From contig NZ_JAHWGT010000015.1 of assembly GCF_020873895.1 (NCBI RefSeq), positions 1 through 64,000 on the forward strand: 64,000 nt of DNA, read 5' to 3'. The position numbers and the translations under genes are program-made. The DNA comes from Streptomyces sp. DH12 (GTDB lineage Bacteria; Actinomycetota; Actinomycetes; Streptomycetales; Streptomycetaceae). The notes below the pieces were generated by a model, which ran no database searches, was not told the origin of the DNA, and worked only from the letters and a program-made list of their open reading frames with translations. Shown piece after piece: positions 50,139 to 59,447 of this stretch. Within the stretch, counting starts at the first letter, position 1; the number at the start of each line of letters is the position of its first letter.

Positions 50139-52216
50139 ACCTCGATGCGCTGCGCAGCGCGAACTTCGCCCGGCTCGACCAGGCCATTGCCGCGTGGAAC
50201 GGCGTCGTCGGAAAACTGAAGGGCCTGGAGAACGACGCCCGGGACGATATGAAGGCGAAGTCGGACAAGGCCGACTGGGCCGGCGTCAACGCCACGGTCA
50301 CCCGCGAGTTCATCACCAAGACGGCCGGCGAGTTCTCGGACGCCCACACGCAGGCGAAGTCGATCCACGACATCCTCAAGGACACCCGGGACGAGCTCCA
50401 GGGGTACAAGGAGGAGCTGGAGCAGACCCTCGCGCGCGGGCTGAAGAAGAACCTCACCGTGACGCCCACGGGCAACGGCGGCTTCACCGTCACCATGAAC
50501 ATCCACCCGGACCGGGCCGCCAAGGGCCACCAGGTGCCCGACCACTCCCAGCAGGACGTGGACCACCTCCGGGACGACGTCCAGCGCATCCTGAACCGGG
50601 CCACCGAGAGCGACGAGTCGGCCGCGAAGGTGCTGCGGGCCCTCGCCGACCAGGCCGAGCACGGCTTCTCCGGGGCAGCGTACAAGGACCGCGACACGGC
50701 CGCCGACGCGCTCAGGAAGGCGGAGGAGGCGGCGAAGCTCATCGCGGAGAAGGGCGACGACATGTCGCCCGAGGAGTTCCAGCGGCTCGACTCGACGCTG
50801 GCCACGTACAAGGACGACCCGCTCTTCCAGGAGAAGTTCGCCACCACGCTGGGCCCGAAGCGCACGCTGGAGTTCTGGGCGGACCTCTCCAGCCCCGACA
50901 ACCCCGACGAGCTGAGCCGTACGCAGCTCAACCAGCTCGGCGAGTTCCAGAAGAACCTCGGCACCGTCCTGGGCGGCGCCACCCAGTCGGACAGCCCCGC
51001 CATGCGGCAGTGGGAGAACGACATGGTGAGGCACGGCAGCGAGCGGTTCCACTCGCGCACGGGCGACGCCTACGGCTTCCAGCTCATGAGCAACCTCATG
51101 CGCACGGGCGACTACGACGACCAGTTCCTCAAGAAGTACGGCAACGAACTGGTCGCCAATGAGAAGAAGATGCGGATCCCGGACCGCTTCTACCAGATGG
51201 AGCCCGTCCCCAAGATGAACTTCATCGGGGACAAGGAGTTCGGCCGCGACCCGATGACCGGCTTCATGACGGCGCTGCGGAACAGCCCGGACGCCGCGAC
51301 GGACTTCTTCAACACGAAGGAGCCGCAGGACAACGCGCAGTGGGTGCTCAAGGAGCGCCCCTCGTTCGACGACTCGCCGCTGGACGACGGGCCGAACGAG
51401 GCACTGGACGCCACCGGGAAGGCCATGTTCGCGGCCGTGTCGGGCGTCTCGGACCCGAAGGCCCCCGGCGTGGAGTTCCCGCCGCACACACCGGAGCACC
51501 GGGAGGCGATGAAGCGGTCGCTGGCGATCCTCTCCGGCATGGGCAACGACTTCCCGTCGGAGTTCCGCGACGACATGGCGCTGGCCATGGGCAACCACGG
51601 CGACTGGGTGCACAAGGCGATGAGCGCCCCGCTCGTCGAGCACGAGTTCGACTCCGGTCAGCTCATGGAGGTCAGCAAGCAGATCTCGCGCAACCAGGAC
51701 GCCTACGGCGAGCTGGTCCGGCAGATGCACGGAGCCATCACCGCCGACATCTACACGGAGAAGGCGCACCCGGAGGACAGCCTGGACCGCGCCGGCCGCA
51801 CCGTCGGGTTCCTGGAGGAGGCCCGCTACCAGGCGACCAACGACGAGAAGGGCGAGAAGCTCACCGACGCCTCCTGGGACAAGGTCGGCAGGTACCACGT
51901 CATCGGCGGGCTCGTCACGCCGTGGCACCCGGCCGGCGACGCGGCGCAGCGCGTCGTGGACGCGGTCACGTCGAAGATGCTGGAGGACGAGCAGAACCGG
52001 ATCAACGCCGAGGCGACCGCGGACCACACCGAGACGTACAAGAACCGCAGGTTGGAACTGCAGAACCTCGCCGACATCTGGTACCAGCAGAACGAGAAGT
52101 GGGCGGAGGACCCGGCGCACGAGGGCTACTCCAAGGGCCACGGCACCTACGCGCAGATCGAGGGCTCCGCCAACGACGGCAACAAGAAGGCGGAGGGGGT
52201 GTCGGGCAACCAGTGA
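50135..52216 (+). CDS. Large protein with WXG-like N-terminus (type VII secretion-type effector candidate)
   Basis: A 693-residue protein without a signal peptide. The first 95 residues are helical with W48-A49-G50 at the turn (a WXG motif) and a second WNG near residue 21. A charged helical region follows (ENDARDDMK, TRDELQGYKEELEQT), then a central domain (about 100-560) rich in helices and a C-terminal region ending EGSANDGNKKAEGVSGNQ. I do not recognise the C-terminal domain as a known toxin; DUF6571-type proteins are a possible match. It is coupled by ATGA to the partner before it and by GTGA to the lipoprotein after it. Confidence 0.72.
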   Translation: MNLDALRSANFARLDQAIAAWNGVVGKLKGLENDARDDMKAKSDKADWAGVNATVTREFITKTAGEFSDAHTQAKSIHDILKDTRDELQGYKEELEQTLARGLKKNLTVTPTGNGGFTVTMNIHPDRAAKGHQVPDHSQQDVDHLRDDVQRILNRATESDESAAKVLRALADQAEHGFSGAAYKDRDTAADALRKAEEAAKLIAEKGDDMSPEEFQRLDSTLATYKDDPLFQEKFATTLGPKRTLEFWADLSSPDNPDELSRTQLNQLGEFQKNLGTVLGGATQSDSPAMRQWENDMVRHGSERFHSRTGDAYGFQLMSNLMRTGDYDDQFLKKYGNELVANEKKMRIPDRFYQMEPVPKMNFIGDKEFGRDPMTGFMTALRNSPDAATDFFNTKEPQDNAQWVLKERPSFDDSPLDDGPNEALDATGKAMFAAVSGVSDPKAPGVEFPPHTPEHREAMKRSLAILSGMGNDFPSEFRDDMALAMGNHGDWVHKAMSAPLVEHEFDSGQLMEVSKQISRNQDAYGELVRQMHGAITADIYTEKAHPEDSLDRAGRTVGFLEEARYQATNDEKGEKLTDASWDKVGRYHVIGGLVTPWHPAGDAAQRVVDAVTSKMLEDEQNRINAEATADHTETYKNRRLELQNLADIWYQQNEKWAEDPAHEGYSKGHGTYAQIEGSANDGNKKAEGVSGNQ

Positions 52217-52758
52217 CGAGGACCCGGCGCGCCGGCGCCTCCGCCCTCACCGTGTGCCTCGCCCTGTCCCTCGCCGGGTGCGGCGGTGGACGCGGGTACA
52301 CGGTCCCCGAGGAGGCGTGCGGCGTACCCCTGAACGAGAAGGCGCTTGAGCCGTTCCTCATCGACGGCGAGAAGCTGGAGGTGAGCGGCGGCTCCGTGAT
52401 CAGGACGGGCACGGACACCCGTGGCGCGTGCTGGATCCGGGTGGACGGGAAGCAGGTGGTCCACTTCCAGGTCGACAAGGTCGACAAGATCTACGACCCG
52501 ATGGCCCCGTTGGAGGAGTTCCGGTTCACCAACCGCGCCGCCATGAAGGACCTGCCGTTCGACGGGCTCGGCGCGCTGGGTGACTCCACCGCCATGATCA
52601 GCACAGCCTGCTCCGGTCCGCAGGCGAGCCACCTCATCGCCTACGTGAGCGTCGACGGCAAGGCCGGCGGCGACCTCGCCGAGCGGCGTCGGAACGTCGA
52701 GGCGCTCGCGCTCGACTTCGTCCCCGAGGTGAAGAAGGCCCTCGGCTGCGCCGAGTGA
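52213..52758 (+). CDS. Lipoprotein coupled to the WXG-type gene
   Basis: A 181-residue lipoprotein with lipobox LSLAGC and then a Gly-rich stretch. The mature part has four Cys (EACGVPL, GACWIRV, STACSGP, ALGCAE) and resembles DUF3558-type lipoproteins. The GTG at 52213 overlaps the WXG-type stop (GTGA). As with the ALF-gene cassette, a membrane-attached partner or immunity role is suggested by position. Confidence 0.8.
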   Translation: MTRTRRAGASALTVCLALSLAGCGGGRGYTVPEEACGVPLNEKALEPFLIDGEKLEVSGGSVIRTGTDTRGACWIRVDGKQVVHFQVDKVDKIYDPMAPLEEFRFTNRAAMKDLPFDGLGALGDSTAMISTACSGPQASHLIAYVSVDGKAGGDLAERRRNVEALALDFVPEVKKALGCAE

Positions 52759-52780
52759 CACCGCCCGGTCCGCCGCCGGT

Positions 52781-53290
52781 TCAGGCCGGTGGCGGGCCGG
52801 ACGCCTGGCGCTGCCGCCACCTGGCCATGATCTGCGCCAGTTCGTCCTGCACGAACCGGAAGAACTCCGCCGTCTCCGCGATCCGCGCCCCCGCCGCCGT
52901 GTCGGCGCCCAGCGTCTCGGCGCCCTCGGAGAGGGTCTTGCGCCAGCGGGCGAGGACCTCGTCGCGGCGAGTGAAGACCTCGTACCACCCGCCCTCGTGG
53001 AGCACGTACCGCTCGCGGCGGGAGCCCGGGTCGCGCTCGCGGCCGATCATGTTGACCTGCGTCAGGTAGCGCACGGCGCCCGAGACGGCGGCCGGGCTGA
53101 TCCGCAGTTGCTCGCCGAGTTCGGCGGCGGTCATGGCCGCCTTGTCGGAGACGAGCAGCGCGGCGAAGACCCGGGCCGCCATCCGCTGCATCCCGGCCTG
53201 CGTCAGCTCCCCGGCGAAGCGCTCGACGAAGCGGCTCACCGCCTCCTCGTCGCGCTCCGGCCGCTTCGCGAGCCGCTCGTCGGTCCCCAT
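52781..53290 (-). CDS. GbsR/MarR-type transcriptional regulator
   Basis: A 169-residue winged-helix regulator of the GbsR type (SRFVERFAGELTQAGMQRMAARVFAALLVS, MTAAELGEQLRISPAAVSGAVRYLTQVNMIGRERDPGSRRERYVLH). It ends 23 nt after the lipoprotein stop on the opposite strand and is divergent from an ABC exporter. The palindrome between them is its likely operator, so it should repress the exporter. The ATG at 53290 is clear. Confidence 0.87.
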   Translation of the reverse strand: MGTDERLAKRPERDEEAVSRFVERFAGELTQAGMQRMAARVFAALLVSDKAAMTAAELGEQLRISPAAVSGAVRYLTQVNMIGRERDPGSRRERYVLHEGGWYEVFTRRDEVLARWRKTLSEGAETLGADTAAGARIAETAEFFRFVQDELAQIMARWRQRQASGPPPA

Positions 53291-53347
53291 GCGCCCATCG
53301 TCTCCCGTCGTCCCGTGTACGCACCTGATTTTATACGGTTCCTCAAC

Positions 53348-53377
53348 TTCACAACTTTGTGAACACAGGCGTAGCGT
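53348..53377. promoter_or_regulatory. ABC exporter promoter with overlapping palindrome
   Basis: TTCACAA-CT-TTGTGAA (53348-53363) is a perfect 16-bp inverted repeat. On the plus strand TTCACA (53348-53353), 18 bp, TAGCGT (53372-53377) form a promoter whose -35 lies in the palindrome; the -10 is 6 nt before the ATG, the spacing of a leaderless transcript. Confidence 0.65.
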
Positions 53378-53383
53378 CGAAGC

Positions 53384-54307
53384 ATGACGAACGCCATCAG
53401 CGTCACCGGACTGCACAAGTCGTTCGGGCGCACGCACGCGCTGGCCGGTCTCGACCTCACCGTCGCGGCCGGTGAGGTCCACGGCTTCCTCGGCCCCAAC
53501 GGCTCCGGCAAGTCGACCACCATCCGGGTCCTCCTCGGTCTGCTCCGCGCCGACTCCGGCACCGCCCGGCTCCTCGGCGGGGACCCGTGGCAGGACGCCG
53601 TCGAACTGCACCGCCGCGTGGCGTACGTCCCCGGTGACGTGACCCTCTGGCGGAACCTGTCCGGCGGGGAGGTGATCGACCTGTATGGGAGGCTGCGCGG
53701 CGGGCTGGACCGGGCGCGGCGCGCCGAGCTCATCGACCGGTTCGAGCTGGACCCGACGAAGAAGGGCCGCACCTACTCCAAGGGCAACCGGCAGAAGGTC
53801 GCCCTCGTCGCGGCCTTCGCCTCCGAGGTGGACCTGCTGGTCCTGGACGAGCCGACCAGCGGCCTCGACCCGCTGATGGAGGGCGTCTTCCAGCGGTGCG
53901 TGCGCGAGGAGCGCGACCGGGGCCGCACCGTCCTGCTGTCGTCGCACATCCTGAGCGAGGTGGAGAGCCTCTGCGACCGGGTCAGCATCATCCGCAAGGG
54001 CCGCACGGTCGAGTCCGGGTCGCTGGCCGAGCTGCGCCACCTGTCCCGCACCAGCGTGGAGGCCGAGCTGTCCGCCCCGCCGAACGGCCTCGCGGAGCTG
54101 CCGGGCGTCCACGGCCTGCGGGCCGAGGGCACCCGTGTGCGGCTCCAGGTCGACACCGACCGGCTCGGCCCCGTCCTGCGCGCCCTCACCGAGGCGGGGG
54201 TGCGGACGCTGACGAGCACCCCGCCCACCCTGGAGGAGCTTTTCCTGCGCCATTACGAAGACGAGGCTGCCGAGGCTTCCGAGGCGACCGGGGCGGTGGC
54301 GCGGTGA
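53384..54307 (+). CDS. ABC transporter ATP-binding protein
   Basis: A 307-residue ABC ATPase. Walker A (GPNGSGKST, 37-45), the Q-loop region, signature YSKGNRQKV (in place of LSGGQ, frequent in ABC-2 exporters of this type), Walker B ([13 protein letters not shown], 151-163) and switch His (SSHILSEVE) are intact. The C-terminal extension fits drug-exporter type ATPases. It is coupled by GTGA to the permease. Probably exports a lipid-like or antibiotic compound. Confidence 0.9.
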   Translation: MTNAISVTGLHKSFGRTHALAGLDLTVAAGEVHGFLGPNGSGKSTTIRVLLGLLRADSGTARLLGGDPWQDAVELHRRVAYVPGDVTLWRNLSGGEVIDLYGRLRGGLDRARRAELIDRFELDPTKKGRTYSKGNRQKVALVAAFASEVDLLVLDEPTSGLDPLMEGVFQRCVREERDRGRTVLLSSHILSEVESLCDRVSIIRKGRTVESGSLAELRHLSRTSVEAELSAPPNGLAELPGVHGLRAEGTRVRLQVDTDRLGPVLRALTEAGVRTLTSTPPTLEELFLRHYEDEAAEASEATGAVAR

Positions 54308-55923
54308 GCGCCCCGACCACCACCGCCGCCGCCCCGCCTGCCGGGACCGGCGCCCGCCACCTCGCCGGTACGGGGGCGCTGCTGCGGCTCGCCCTGCGCC
54401 GGGACCGGGTCATGCTCCCCGTGTGGGTCCTGGTCCTCGGCACCATGGTCGTCAGCGGCGCCGGCTCGATCGAGGCCCTGTACGGCACAGCCGCCGAACG
54501 CGCCCGGCTCGCCGCGTCGATGACCGCCAACAGCTCCCTGCGGTCGATGTACGGTCCGGTGTTCGGCGACTCGACGGGCGCCCTCGTCGCCTGGCGGTTC
54601 GGGGTGTTCGCGGCGGTGCTCGCCGCCGTGATGAGCCTGGTCGTCGTCGTCCGGCACACCCGCGAGGAGGAGGAGACCGGCCGCCAGGAGCTGCTGTCGG
54701 CCGCCATGGTCGGGCGGCGGGCGCCGCTGACCGCCGCCCTGCTCGCCGCGCTCGTCGGCAACACCGCCCTCGCCCTCGTCATCATCGCCGGGCTGGCCGG
54801 CCGGGGCGCCGGCAGCGCCCTCGCGCTGGGCCTCGCGGTCGGCCTGACCGGCATGGTCTTCGCCACGACGGCGGCCATCACCGCGCAGCTCACCGAGGGC
54901 GCCCGGCTCGCGAAGGGCCTCGCGGCGGCCGTGCTGGGCGCCGCGTTCGTGCTGCGCGCGGCGGGCGACGCGGGCAGCGCCGACGGCGGGTCGGTCCTGA
55001 CCTGGCTGTCGCCGGTCGGCTGGGCGGAGAACGTCCGGGCGTTCGCCGGGGACCGCTGGTGGGTGCTGCTGCTGCCGGTCGCCGCGATCCTCGCCCAGGG
55101 CCTGGCCGCGTACGTGCTGACCGGGCGCCGGGACGTCGGGATGAGCTTCCTGTCCGCCCGGCCCGGCCCCGCCGAGGGGCGGCTCGGCACGGCGGGCGCG
55201 CTGGCGTGGCGGCTCCAGCGCGGCGGGCTCGCCGGGTGGACGGCCGGGTTCCTCGTCGCCGGCCTCGTCTTCGGCGGGATGGTCGAGGGCGCCGCCGACC
55301 TCGTCGGGGACAACGAGCAGGCGCGGGCGGTCTTCCAGCGGCTGGGCGGCGCGCAGGCCGTCAGCGACGCGTTCCTCGCCGCGCTGCTGGGGATGTTCGG
55401 GATGGTCGCGTCGCTGTACGCGGTCGGGTCGGTGCTGCGGCTGCACGGCGAGGAGACCTCGCAGCGCGCCGAGCCGCTGCTGGCCTGCCCGGTAGGGCGG
55501 CTGCGGTGGGCCGCCGGGCACCTGGTGGTCGCGTTCGCCGGCTCGGTCGCGCCGCTCGTCGCGGCGGGGCTCGGGATGTACCTCTCGTACGGACGGGACT
55601 TCGGCGCCGTGATGGGCGCGGCGCTCGTGCAGCTGCCCGCCGTGTGGCTGCTGGGCGGGCTGGCCGTGCTGCTGCACGGGGTGGTCCCGAAGGCGGCGGT
55701 GGCGGCGTGGGGCGTGGCCGGGCTGTCCCTCGCCGTCGGCTGGATCGGGCCCGCGCTGAACCTGCCGCGGGCCGTGCTGAACCTGTCGCCGTTCGGGCAC
55801 CTGCCGAAGCTGCCCGGCGCGGACATGGCGTGGCAGCCCGTGCTGCTGCTCCTGGCGGGGGCGGCGCTGCTGGTCGCGGCGGGGCTCGCGGGGCTGCGGC
55901 GCCGCGACCTCCTCACAGCGTGA
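54304..55923 (+). CDS. ABC-2 type transporter permease
   Basis: A 539-residue membrane protein with about 12 hydrophobic segments arranged as two similar halves (about residues 25-290 and 300-539), each preceded by a charged loop. The first half includes [22 protein letters not shown] and the second [17 protein letters not shown], the repeated EE..G/S-R-E-LL motif of the large exporter permeases. It starts at a GTG at 54304 overlapping the ATPase stop, and its end overlaps the convergent P450 by 11 bp. Confidence 0.88.
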   Translation: MSAPTTTAAAPPAGTGARHLAGTGALLRLALRRDRVMLPVWVLVLGTMVVSGAGSIEALYGTAAERARLAASMTANSSLRSMYGPVFGDSTGALVAWRFGVFAAVLAAVMSLVVVVRHTREEEETGRQELLSAAMVGRRAPLTAALLAALVGNTALALVIIAGLAGRGAGSALALGLAVGLTGMVFATTAAITAQLTEGARLAKGLAAAVLGAAFVLRAAGDAGSADGGSVLTWLSPVGWAENVRAFAGDRWWVLLLPVAAILAQGLAAYVLTGRRDVGMSFLSARPGPAEGRLGTAGALAWRLQRGGLAGWTAGFLVAGLVFGGMVEGAADLVGDNEQARAVFQRLGGAQAVSDAFLAALLGMFGMVASLYAVGSVLRLHGEETSQRAEPLLACPVGRLRWAAGHLVVAFAGSVAPLVAAGLGMYLSYGRDFGAVMGAALVQLPAVWLLGGLAVLLHGVVPKAAVAAWGVAGLSLAVGWIGPALNLPRAVLNLSPFGHLPKLPGADMAWQPVLLLLAGAALLVAAGLAGLRRRDLLTA

Positions 55924-57118
55924 CGAGCAGTTCCTCGAGGCCCCGGATCACGTAACCGGGCCGCCACCGCGGCTCGGCGACCGGGCGAAGGCCCGGGGCC
56001 CGGCGCAGGAGCTCACCGAAGACCGCGGTGAGCTCCAGCCGGGCCAGCGGCGCGCCCAGGCAGTAGTGGATGCCCGCGCCGAAGGCGACGTGCGGGTTGT
56101 CGGCGCGGGCCAGGTCGAGGCGGTCGGGGTCGGCGAAGCGGGCCGGGTCGCGGTTGGCGGAGCCGAAGAGGAGCGCCACCTCGGAGCCGCGCGGGACGCG
56201 CACGCCGCCGACCTCGATGTCGTCCAGCACCCAGCGTTCGAACATCTGGAGCGGCGTGTCGTGGCGCAGCAGCTCCTCCACCGCCGTGGCGAGCGGCACC
56301 CGGCCGGCGCGCAGCTCCGCGAGCCGCTCCGGGTGCCGGAACAGGGTCCACCACCCGTTGACGGTGGTGTTGACGGTCGCCTCGTGGCCCGCGTTGAGCA
56401 GCAGCACGCACGTCGACACCATCTCCTGCGCGGTCAGCCGGTCGCCCTCGTCGTGGGCGGCGATCAGCGCGGACACCAGGTCGTCGCCGGGGTCCTTCCG
56501 CCGCCGGGTGATCAGCTCCTCCAGGTACGCCGAGAACTCGACGGACGCGGCGACCGCGCGGCGGGCCGCCTCATCGTCGGGGTTCAGCTCGAACATGCCG
56601 CAGATCGCCGCCGACCAGGGGCGCAGCAGGGGCCGGTCGGCGGCGGGGATGCCCAGCATCTCCGCGATGACGGCCACCGGCAGCGGCTCGGCGACCCGGG
56701 TGAGGAGGTCGCCGCCGCCGTCCGCGACGAGGCCGTCGACCAGCTCCGCGGCGAGCCGCTCGACGGCGGGCGCCAGCCGCTCGACGGTGCGGGGCGTGAA
56801 CGCCTTCGCCACCAGGCGGCGGACGCGGGTGTGGTTCGGCGCCTCCAGGTCGAGCAGGCCGTGGCCGTTGAGCACGTGGAACGGCTCGTGCGCGGCGGGC
56901 GGCGGGGTCCGGCCGAACTCCTCGTGCGTGAAGCGGTGCAGGTACGTCCGCCCCAGGCGCCGGTCGCGCAGCAGGGCGGACACGTCCGCGTGGTGCGGCA
57001 CCAGGTACTGGCGGGTGGGCTCGTACCAGTGGACGCGCCCCCGGGCGCGCAGCTCGGCGTACGCGGGGTACGGGTCCGCGACGAACCCGGGCGCCCAGGG
57101 GTCGAACGACGTGGCCAT
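55913..57118 (-). CDS. Cytochrome P450
   Basis: A 401-residue P450. The I-helix LLNAGHEATVNT, the ExxR motif EELLR and the haem-binding loop HVAFGAGIHYCLGAPLARLE (Cys about residue 355) are complete. No ferredoxin gene is adjacent, so electrons must come from a distant redox pair. The ATG at 57118 is the start. It is convergent with the exporter and upstream of a tandem repeat region; the substrate is unknown. Confidence 0.93.
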   Translation of the reverse strand: MATSFDPWAPGFVADPYPAYAELRARGRVHWYEPTRQYLVPHHADVSALLRDRRLGRTYLHRFTHEEFGRTPPPAAHEPFHVLNGHGLLDLEAPNHTRVRRLVAKAFTPRTVERLAPAVERLAAELVDGLVADGGGDLLTRVAEPLPVAVIAEMLGIPAADRPLLRPWSAAICGMFELNPDDEAARRAVAASVEFSAYLEELITRRRKDPGDDLVSALIAAHDEGDRLTAQEMVSTCVLLLNAGHEATVNTTVNGWWTLFRHPERLAELRAGRVPLATAVEELLRHDTPLQMFERWVLDDIEVGGVRVPRGSEVALLFGSANRDPARFADPDRLDLARADNPHVAFGAGIHYCLGAPLARLELTAVFGELLRRAPGLRPVAEPRWRPGYVIRGLEELLVTL

Positions 57119-57185
57119 GGCGGGACGCTACCCCACGGCCCGCGCCCGCACGAGACCCCGGCGGGCGGGCCGGCCACTCCGGGCG

Positions 57186-57287
57186 GGAGGGGCACCCCGG
57201 GCGGAGGGCCGCCCCGAGCGGAGGGCCGCCCCGAGCGGAGGGCCGCCCCGAGCGGAGGGCCGCCCCGGGCGGAGGGCCGCCCTGGCA
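57186..57287. repeat. 17-bp tandem repeat
   Basis: Three exact copies of GGAGGGCCGCCCCGAGC at 57203-57253, a fourth with one change at 57254-57270, a partial copy to 57287 and an imperfect one before, at 57186-57202. Between the P450 start and the response regulator stop. Confidence 0.85.
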
Positions 57288-57328
57288 GGCCCGCCCCCGA
57301 GCTGTCCGGTGCGGCCGGCTCGGACCGG

Positions 57329-57988
57329 TCAGCCCGGGGTGACCAGGCGGGCCTCGTAGGCGAAGACCGCCGCCTGGGTGCGGTCGCGCAGGCCCAGCTT
57401 CACCAGGATCCGGCTCACGTGCGTCTTGATCGTCGACTCCGCCACCACCAGGTGCGCGGCGATCTCCGCGTTGGACAGGCCCTGCGCGATCAGCACCAGC
57501 ACCTCCGTCTCGCGCTCCGTCAGGTCGCCGACCTGCGACAGGGCGGCCGGCCGCGGCGACTCGGCGCGCTTGGCGAACTCGGTGATCAGCCGGCGGGTGA
57601 CCGTCGGGGCGAGGAGCGCCTCGCCGTCCGCCACCACCCGCACCCCGTCCGCCAGCTGACGCGCCGAGGCGTCCTTCAGCAGGAAGCCGGACGCGCCGGC
57701 GCGCAGGGCCTGGTAGACGTACTCGTCGAGGTCGAAGGTGGTCAGGACGAGGACCTTCGCGTCGCGGTCGGCGGCGACGATCTCCCGGGTGGCGTCGATG
57801 CCGTTCATCTCCGGCATGCGGATGTCCATCAGCACCACGTCCGGGCGCAGCGCCGCCACCTGCCGGACCGCCTCGCGTCCGTTCACCGCCTCGCCCACGA
57901 CCTCGATGCCCGGCATCGCGTTCAGCAGGACCGAGAAGCCCTCGCGGACCATCACCTGGTCGTCCACCACCAGGACCCTGATCGTCAC
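57329..57988 (-). CDS. NarL/LuxR-family response regulator
   Basis: A 219-residue response regulator. The receiver domain has VDDQ (9-10), the phosphoacceptor Asp55 (LMDIRMPEMNG) and Lys near LKDA; the output is a LuxR-type helix-turn-helix (LTERETEVLVLIAQGLSNAEIAAHLVVAESTIKTHVSRILVKLG). It is coupled to the kinase by GTGA (57985-57988). Targets are unknown. Confidence 0.92.
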   Translation of the reverse strand: MTIRVLVVDDQVMVREGFSVLLNAMPGIEVVGEAVNGREAVRQVAALRPDVVLMDIRMPEMNGIDATREIVAADRDAKVLVLTTFDLDEYVYQALRAGASGFLLKDASARQLADGVRVVADGEALLAPTVTRRLITEFAKRAESPRPAALSQVGDLTERETEVLVLIAQGLSNAEIAAHLVVAESTIKTHVSRILVKLGLRDRTQAAVFAYEARLVTPG

Positions 57989-59280
57989 GCCGCCGCCTCG
58001 TCCTTCGCCACCGGCACGAACGCCGTCACCTCGTAGCCGCCGTCGTCCGTCGGCCCCGCGGTCAGCTCGCCGTCCAGCATCGCGACCCGCTCGCGCATGC
58101 CCGTGATGCCGTGGCCGGCGCCCGGGGAGGGCTTGACGAGGCCGCGCGGCGGGCCGTTCACGACCCGCAGGCCGAGCCCGCCCAGCACGTACGCGATCTC
58201 CACGCGCGCCGCCGCGCCCGGCGCGTGCCGCAGGACGTTGCTCAGCGCCTCCTGCACGATGCGGTACGCGGACAGCTCCACGCCCTGCGGCAGCTCGCGC
58301 GCGGCGCCGGTGACCGCCTTGTCGACGGTCAGGCCCGCGTCGCGGACGTTGGCCAGCAGCCCGTCCAGGTCGGCGAGGGTCGGCTGCGGGGCGTCGGGGG
58401 CCTCGTAGTCCTCCGCGCGGACGACGCCGAGGACGCGCCGCAGCTCGGCCAGGGCGGCGACGGCGTTCTCGCGGATCGTCACGAACGCCTGCTCCAGCTC
58501 GGGCGGCGGGTTCTCCACCCGGTAGGGGGCGGCCTCCGCCTGGATGGCGACGACCGACATGTGGTGGGCGACCACGTCGTGCAGCTCGCGCGCGATCGTG
58601 GTGCGCTCCTCCAGCAGGGTGCGCATGGACCGCTCCTGCGCGGTGACCGTCCGCTCCGCGGTGACCTCCTCCCTGGCCTCCCGCCGCACGTGCAGGACGG
58701 TCACCATGAGGAGGCACAGCGCGGAGACGAAGAGCAGCGCCGCCGTGTTCTCCCCGCCGTACCCGCCGAAGACGGTGCCCGAGACGAACCCGTACAGGCC
58801 GGTCACCACCCACATCCAGGCGGCCGTGCGCGGCTGCGTCCGCGCGGCGACGACGGTCATGACGGCGACGTGCGAGAAGAAGGTGAGGGGCGTCCACGGC
58901 CCTCCCTCCCACGGCCCGGACATCACCGCGCACAGGGACGCGGAGACCAGCGACCCCCAGAACGCCGCGACCGGGCGCACCAGCGTCAGCAGCAGGGCCG
59001 CCGCCGGGAGGAGGCCGAAGACGAAGGGCCCGCGGTCGAACGCCGCGACGAAGACCAGCAGGGCCGCCGCGCAGACCACCGCGTGCGGGGTCCACACCAC
59101 GTACCGGCGTATCCCCTCCGGCAGCCTGCGCGTCAGGGGGCCGTCGGGGGACATGGGCGGGAGGGGGCGGTAGCTCGTGGCGTCCTGGATGAGGTGTGCG
59201 CGCAGGCCCCGGAGCATTCCCACGGCGTGGTGGAGCTCCGGGCTGCGGGCGCCCTGGATGCGCTGCGTCGTCTCGGTCAC
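57985..59280 (-). CDS. Membrane sensor histidine kinase
   Basis: A 431-residue sensor kinase. Five to six hydrophobic segments (about residues 60-195) without a large periplasmic domain are followed by a HisKA_3 dimerisation domain with the phosphorylated His234 (ARELHDVVAHHMS) and a HATPase domain (GVELSAYRIVQEALSNVLRHA; GHGITGMRER). Such LiaS/DesK-like kinases sense membrane state. The product forms a pair with the downstream regulator. The ATG at 59280 is the start. Confidence 0.9.
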   Translation of the reverse strand: MTETTQRIQGARSPELHHAVGMLRGLRAHLIQDATSYRPLPPMSPDGPLTRRLPEGIRRYVVWTPHAVVCAAALLVFVAAFDRGPFVFGLLPAAALLLTLVRPVAAFWGSLVSASLCAVMSGPWEGGPWTPLTFFSHVAVMTVVAARTQPRTAAWMWVVTGLYGFVSGTVFGGYGGENTAALLFVSALCLLMVTVLHVRREAREEVTAERTVTAQERSMRTLLEERTTIARELHDVVAHHMSVVAIQAEAAPYRVENPPPELEQAFVTIRENAVAALAELRRVLGVVRAEDYEAPDAPQPTLADLDGLLANVRDAGLTVDKAVTGAARELPQGVELSAYRIVQEALSNVLRHAPGAAARVEIAYVLGGLGLRVVNGPPRGLVKPSPGAGHGITGMRERVAMLDGELTAGPTDDGGYEVTAFVPVAKDEAAA

Positions 59281-59447
59281 GTCAGCAACGGTACGGGGGG
59301 CGCCGCACGGTCGGCGTCGGCTGGGAGACGGGTTCCGGCGGGTCCGTCTGGAGTACTACGCGCCGCCCCGCCGGTCGGACGGGGCTGCCCCGTGGCGTGC
59401 TCCCGCGCGGGGTCGCGGCCCTCAGGCGTGCCGCCGCGCGGTGCGCG

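Noticed and set aside
53384-54307. Changed ABC signature YSKGNRQKV as a possible defect
   Set aside because: This variant is common in ABC-2 exporters of this class, and all other catalytic motifs are intact.
57186-57287. CRISPR-like array
   Set aside because: Units are contiguous 17-mers without unique spacers and no cas genes are near.
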